Assembly (NCBI GenBank): GCA_963789495.1
Contig: CAWBLP010000018.1
Location: forward strand, 186,001 to 250,000
Direction: 5' to 3'
DNA: 64,000 nucleotides
DNA from: CAWBLP01 sp963789495
GTDB taxonomy: Bacteria; Pseudomonadota; Alphaproteobacteria; Acetobacterales; Acetobacteraceae
The notes beneath the pieces were generated by a model. It was given only the letters and a program-made list of their open reading frames with translations. It did not search any database and was not told the DNA's origin. The translations under genes were made by a program, and so were the position numbers. Shown one piece after another: positions 60,957-64,000 of this stretch (position 1 is its first letter; each line of letters opens with the position of its first letter).

Positions 60957-61182
60957 GGGCGCCCACCTCCGGCGGGCCGTGAGCGCTGCGCAGCGCGATC
61001 GAGGTTGCCGGACCTTCCGAACCTGGCGGAAGGCGGTGAGGACTTCCTACACCAACTGCACCCTGCCGAGGCAAGCATCGCCTGCGGGGCTGGCCGGCTG
61101 ACGCGCGATGCGGCCGATTAAACGACCGCTGGCGGCAGCGCCCATCTTGCGCCCGGGCGCCGCTGCCCGTAGCAGGCCTGCC

Positions 61183-61383
61183 ATGGTCACACGCGGCGAA
61201 ATTCTCTGGCTTGGCATCGCATCCGGCGTCTCCGGCTGCCTCATCGGCGGCATGATGCTCGGCATCGGCATGGATCTGATCGTCAACGGGCAGCCGCTGG
61301 GCTGGCTGCTGATGCTGCCGGGCGCGCCGGTGGCGGCGATTCCCGGCTGGCTGCTGGGCCGCAAGCTGGCGCAGCAATTGTAG
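61183..61383 (+). CDS. Small two-segment membrane protein
   Basis: A 66-residue protein with two hydrophobic helices (about 8-28 and 35-58) and a basic C-terminal Gly-Arg-Lys-Leu. It lies between the two radical SAM genes but on the opposite strand. No family recognised; a link with the radical SAM system is speculative. Confidence 0.55.
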   Translation: MVTRGEILWLGIASGVSGCLIGGMMLGIGMDLIVNGQPLGWLLMLPGAPVAAIPGWLLGRKLAQQL

Positions 61384-61390
61384 CGGCAGG

Positions 61391-61541
61391 AGGTATCGGG
61401 GCGTTGCCCCGAGCCCCACCAGGAGGCTTTGCTTCCTGGACATTCGAATCGGTTCCAAGGGCCGGACCCTTGGCGGGGATTCAAGGGGCAGCGCTCCTTG
61501 ATGGGGGTTCGGGGGGCAACCGCCCCCGAAGCGTTCGGCAA
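61391..61541. repeat. Complete copy of the modular GC-rich repeat
   Basis: Contains gggcgttgccccg, ccccaccaggaggctttgct, tcggttccaagggccg, ttcaaggggcagcgctcctt and ttcggggggcaaccgccccc in order. It is the most complete copy in the window and allows the split copy around the IS110 element to be recognised. Confidence 0.85.
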
Positions 61542-62717
61542 TTACAACGGCTGCCCCAGCTTGCGACCCGGCATCGTCGCGGGATGCGCGACCGGCGCCA
61601 CCACAGCCGGGACCGGCTCCAGGATATCCTCCGGAATATACCCCGCCTCATAGAAGCTCTGGCATTGCGCATAGGATGCCAGCAGGTCGCCGCCTTCGCG
61701 GAATGCCGACAGCCGGCACGCCCCGCCGCAGACCGAGTTGAACGGACAGCGCCCGCAAATCCCCTTCAGGTCCTCGTTGCGCAGCGAGCGCGTGTAGCGG
61801 AACAGCGGCAACTCACTCCAGATTTCCCGGAACCGACGCTGTTTGACGTTGCCCGCCACCAGGTCCGGCTCGTCGCTCGCCACGCCGCAGATCGCGACAT
61901 CGCCATTGCTCAGCACGCCGCAGAAATTCATCGCCCAGCCGCAGGCGGCGCCGCGCCCGGGGATCACCTCGTCCAGATACATCAACAGCGGCGGCAGGTT
62001 GACGAAGATGTTCATCCCCGTGCTCTTGCGCAGCACACGGCAGTATTCCCGCAGCTCGAAGATCTGCTCCGGCTCCAGCGCCTGGTTGTCGAATGCGGTG
62101 CCGCGCCCGTTGGGGTGCAGCAGCGACAGCCGCATGGTGCATCCGTAGTCACGCGCCAGCTTGGTCAGGAACGGCACGTCGGCGATGTTCATCTTCGACA
62201 GCGTGGCGTTGACATCGAAGCCCAACCCGGCGCGGCGCAGCGCGTCCATGCCGGCGAGCGTGCGGGCCAGCGCACCCTTCTCGTCGCGCAGCCGATCATG
62301 CGTCGCGTGGTCGCCGTCGATCGAGATCGAGATGGTGGCGTTGCTCAGCGACGCCAGGAACATGGCGGCGCTGTCGTCGATCAGCGTGCCATTGGTTGCA
62401 AGTGAAACCTCCATCCCCGCGCGGTCGAAGATGGTGGCGACCTCCCGCCAGTCGCGCCGCGCCATCGGCTCGCCGCCCGACAGGATCACCCGTCGCGCGC
62501 CCAGCCCCGCCGCGTCCTCCGCGATCTGCGCCACGATATCGAGCGGCAGGTTCTCGGTCTTTCCGCGTACTGCCTTGTCGTAGCAGAACACGCAGCCGAG
62601 GTTGCAGGTCTTGGTGGCGTTGAAATGGATCGTGTCGAGCGGCGGCACGCCGTCCGGCGATACGCGCGCCGCCGCATCCGTGCGCGGCTGCGCACGGGCG
62701 GCGTTGATGGCATCCAT
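61542..62717 (-). CDS. Radical SAM/SPASM peptide maturase candidate
   Basis: The 391-residue protein has the radical SAM motif Cys38-x3-Cys42-x2-Cys45 in Lys-Thr-Cys-Asn-Leu-Gly-Cys-Val-Phe-Cys-Tyr, Ser-Gly-Gly-Glu-Pro near 82-86, and a SPASM domain (about 255-350) with Cys residues in Ala-Cys-Gly-Trp, Asn-Phe-Cys-Gly, Ala-Ile-Cys-Gly and Cys-Gly-Arg-Cys-Pro...Cys-Gly-Gly-Ala-Cys. This PqqE/AlbA-like layout is typical of ribosomal-peptide maturases. It starts three bases after the stop of the small duplicated-motif protein, implying coupled translation and a likely enzyme-substrate pair. Confidence 0.9.
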   Translation of the reverse strand: MDAINAARAQPRTDAAARVSPDGVPPLDTIHFNATKTCNLGCVFCYDKAVRGKTENLPLDIVAQIAEDAAGLGARRVILSGGEPMARRDWREVATIFDRAGMEVSLATNGTLIDDSAAMFLASLSNATISISIDGDHATHDRLRDEKGALARTLAGMDALRRAGLGFDVNATLSKMNIADVPFLTKLARDYGCTMRLSLLHPNGRGTAFDNQALEPEQIFELREYCRVLRKSTGMNIFVNLPPLLMYLDEVIPGRGAACGWAMNFCGVLSNGDVAICGVASDEPDLVAGNVKQRRFREIWSELPLFRYTRSLRNEDLKGICGRCPFNSVCGGACRLSAFREGGDLLASYAQCQSFYEAGYIPEDILEPVPAVVAPVAHPATMPGRKLGQPL

Positions 62718-62720
62718 GGG

Positions 62721-63101
62721 TTACCCGACCTTGACGGCGGAGAGCAGCCGGCCAGCGATCTGGTCGATCGCCTCATCGGAAATGGTCGCGGGATCGCCCA
62801 GCATATCCAGCGGACTGGCGTCCTTGCCGGCGCCGCAGGCGACGCACCAGGCCTGCTTGCCCAGATCCTTCAGCCCCTCGACGAATTCAGGCAAGGTCTT
62901 GCCGCCCAGCACATCGCGCGCCACCGCCTGCACAGCTTCGAATTTGTCGAGCGGATTGGCGCTCTTGCCGGCGCCACAGGCGACGCACCAGTCCTGCTTT
63001 TCCCCGGGCCGCGCGAGACCGGCGATCGCCTGGCGCAGCGCCACGCGATCCACGGACAACGCCATGCTACGCGAGGTAACGTTCGACTTTGGCTCAGTCA
63101 T
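62721..63101 (-). CDS. Candidate ribosomal-peptide precursor with duplicated Trp-Cys-Val-Ala-Cys-Gly core
   Basis: The 126-residue product holds two near-identical 18-residue units: Lys35-Gln-Asp-Trp-Cys39-Val-Ala-Cys42-Gly-Ala-Gly-Lys...Pro-Leu-Asp52 and Lys82-Gln-Ala-Trp-Cys86-Val-Ala-Cys89-Gly-Ala-Gly-Lys...Pro-Leu-Asp99, spaced 47 residues apart. The rest is helical and leader-like, with no signal peptide. All four cysteines of the protein lie in the units. GGGG lies 10 bases before the ATG, and a radical SAM/SPASM gene follows at three bases. The match to a modified-peptide precursor is inferred; a small metal-binding or redox protein with two CxxC sites is the alternative. The start at 63152 lacks such a site. 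Confidence 0.7.
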   Translation of the reverse strand: MTEPKSNVTSRSMALSVDRVALRQAIAGLARPGEKQDWCVACGAGKSANPLDKFEAVQAVARDVLGGKTLPEFVEGLKDLGKQAWCVACGAGKDASPLDMLGDPATISDEAIDQIAGRLLSAVKVG

Positions 63102-63512
63102 GTCACGATTTCCCCTTGTATTGTCGCTCGTCCGCTCGACCAGCGGCATCAATTGTCAACTCTGATCAGGATATTTCAACCAAAAAATGGGTCAGTCATA
63201 CTTATACATCCTGAAACTGGACTTCTCACGGAATCGAGAGATTTAACAGAGCCATCACGCTCCACAGACGGATCGCGCCCGACCTCGCCCTGGGGCCGGC
63301 GCATCCCACACGGCCGCAGAAAACCAGCCGGCGATCCGTTCGGCCAGGCGTCGCGTCATGCCGATCGGCCTGCGTCGAACAGCATGACCTGCCGCGACCA
63401 ACCAGGGACAATCCTCAGTCAGCAATCCCGGGCGCCATCGACACGCCGCCGGCCACACCGATTTGATATAGGACTGACGTTCTCTTCACAGAACCTTGTC
63501 ACGCCGGCCGCG
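63102..63512. promoter_or_regulatory. AT-richer upstream region of the candidate peptide operon
   Basis: The 410 bases hold no supported gene. The stretch 63150-63230 is clearly AT-richer than its surroundings and contains, on the reverse strand, TTGAAA at 63175-63180 and TTGACA at 63154-63159; no good -10 box is certain. It most likely carries the promoter of the peptide/radical SAM operon. Confidence 0.4.
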
Positions 63513-64000
63513 CTATTCCTCGGTCTCCAGGCTGAACTGCCCAGCCTCCTCGTCGTAGCTGAACAGCTCCGCATAGCGCCCCCAGCCGATCACCGCGCGC
63601 AGCGTGTCATCGGCGTAGTCGGGCGACATGTGGTCCTCCAGCTCGTCGCGGAACCGTTCCGCCGAGGCGCGGTGATTCCAGCGCTGCTCCAGCACCTGGC
63701 GGATCATCGGCACCAGCGGCACGTGGCTGCGCAACGCATCGGCGAAGATCGCCTTGCGCTCGTCGGTATCGGCCGCGACGAAGCGGCGCCCCGCCTCGGC
63801 CAACACGATGTCGCCTTCCTCCATGGTGGCGAAATGCAGCAACTGCAGCGTCTCGCCCAGCGGCAGCAGCTCGTCCACCTCGTATTGCAGCGCGTTGGCC
63901 AGCGCCGGCAGGTCTGCTCGCCCGTTATACGGCGGCACCGTCAGCGCCTCCATCAGGCCGGCCATCTGGTTGGTGCCGACGCGCTGCAGCGGCATCGCGA
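63513..64000 (-). CDS. NitT/TauT-type ABC transporter ATPase, C-terminal AAA-associated domain (5' end cut)
   Basis: The frame is open to the window edge; 162 codons are visible. The residues match the C-terminal AAA-associated domain that follows the ATPase in some nitrate/sulfonate-type transporters: Met-Ala-Gly-Leu-Met-Glu-Ala-Leu, Asp-Leu-Pro-Ala-Leu-Ala-Asn-Ala-Leu-Gln, Glu-Glu-Gly-Asp-Ile-Val-Leu and Trp-Gly-Arg-Tyr-Ala-Glu-Leu-Phe-Ser-Tyr-Asp. The ATPase domain itself lies outside the window. The substrate cannot be told from this part. Confidence 0.85.
   Translation of the reverse strand, partial: AMPLQRVGTNQMAGLMEALTVPPYNGRADLPALANALQYEVDELLPLGETLQLLHFATMEEGDIVLAEAGRRFVAADTDERKAIFADALRSHVPLVPMIRQVLEQRWNHRASAERFRDELEDHMSPDYADDTLRAVIGWGRYAELFSYDEEAGQFSLETEE

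Overview
The window reads as a chromosomal segment of a high-GC alphaproteobacterium. GC-rich third codon positions, an iron-sulfur assembly operon of alphaproteobacterial layout, an LpxI-type lipid A enzyme, bacterial leucyltransferase (Bpt) and many small-molecule oxidoreductases suggest the Rhodospirillales, perhaps Acetobacteraceae; this placement is inference from gene content. I see no rRNA, tRNA, CRISPR array, phage block or replication origin.

Regions: 0-5.5 kb holds a truncated membrane protein, a flavin reductase, a glutaredoxin-DinB gene read through an in-frame UGA at its first active-site Cys position (candidate selenoprotein), a P-loop kinase-like protein, a Xre/RES toxin-antitoxin pair with a palindromic operator, and an SDR. 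5.8-10.1 kb is a three-subunit molybdenum hydroxylase of the CO-dehydrogenase/xanthine-dehydrogenase family plus a MoaD-like carrier. 10.3-12.2 kb is a two-gene electron-transfer unit: a periplasmic cytochrome c and an outer-membrane cytochrome-porin fusion resembling Cyc2. 13-21 kb holds catabolic enzymes (two SDRs, a luciferase-like monooxygenase, an RraA-type protein, a TIM-barrel isomerase) and a peptide-type ABC binding protein. 21-27 kb has a GNAT, an RsmB-type rRNA methyltransferase, TauD, haloacid dehalogenase, GuaB and an orphan Tlde1-like protein. 27.4-34.2 kb is a complete suf operon (Rrf2 regulator, sufB, C, D, S, U, T, A).

34.4-36.6 kb encodes a soluble globin-coupled chemoreceptor with PilZ and C-terminal sensor-like domains. 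36.7-40 kb has an SDR, an IS110-family insertion with a structured right flank, and a cytochrome b561/PepSY pair. 40.2-52.7 kb is mixed housekeeping: TonB-like protein, Tim44-like protein, PmbA, response regulator, glyoxalase, LpxI, HD hydrolase, penicillin acylase, RDD protein, Bpt and Nudix. 52.7-57 kb contains a LysE exporter, a decayed heme-ABC ATPase and a PhyH / serine hydrolase / HpcH-aldolase operon. 57-59.3 kb has two glycine-zipper lipoproteins and rpsD. 59.5-63.1 kb has two radical SAM/SPASM proteins and a small protein with a duplicated Trp-Cys-Val-Ala-Cys-Gly motif just upstream of one of them: a candidate ribosomally made modified peptide system. The right edge cuts a NitT/TauT-type ABC ATPase.

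Two GC-rich dispersed repeat families (short palindromes and a longer modular repeat) sit in many intergenic gaps. The strongest leads are the UGA-containing glutaredoxin gene, the radical-SAM/duplicated-core peptide locus, and the Cyc2-like pair.
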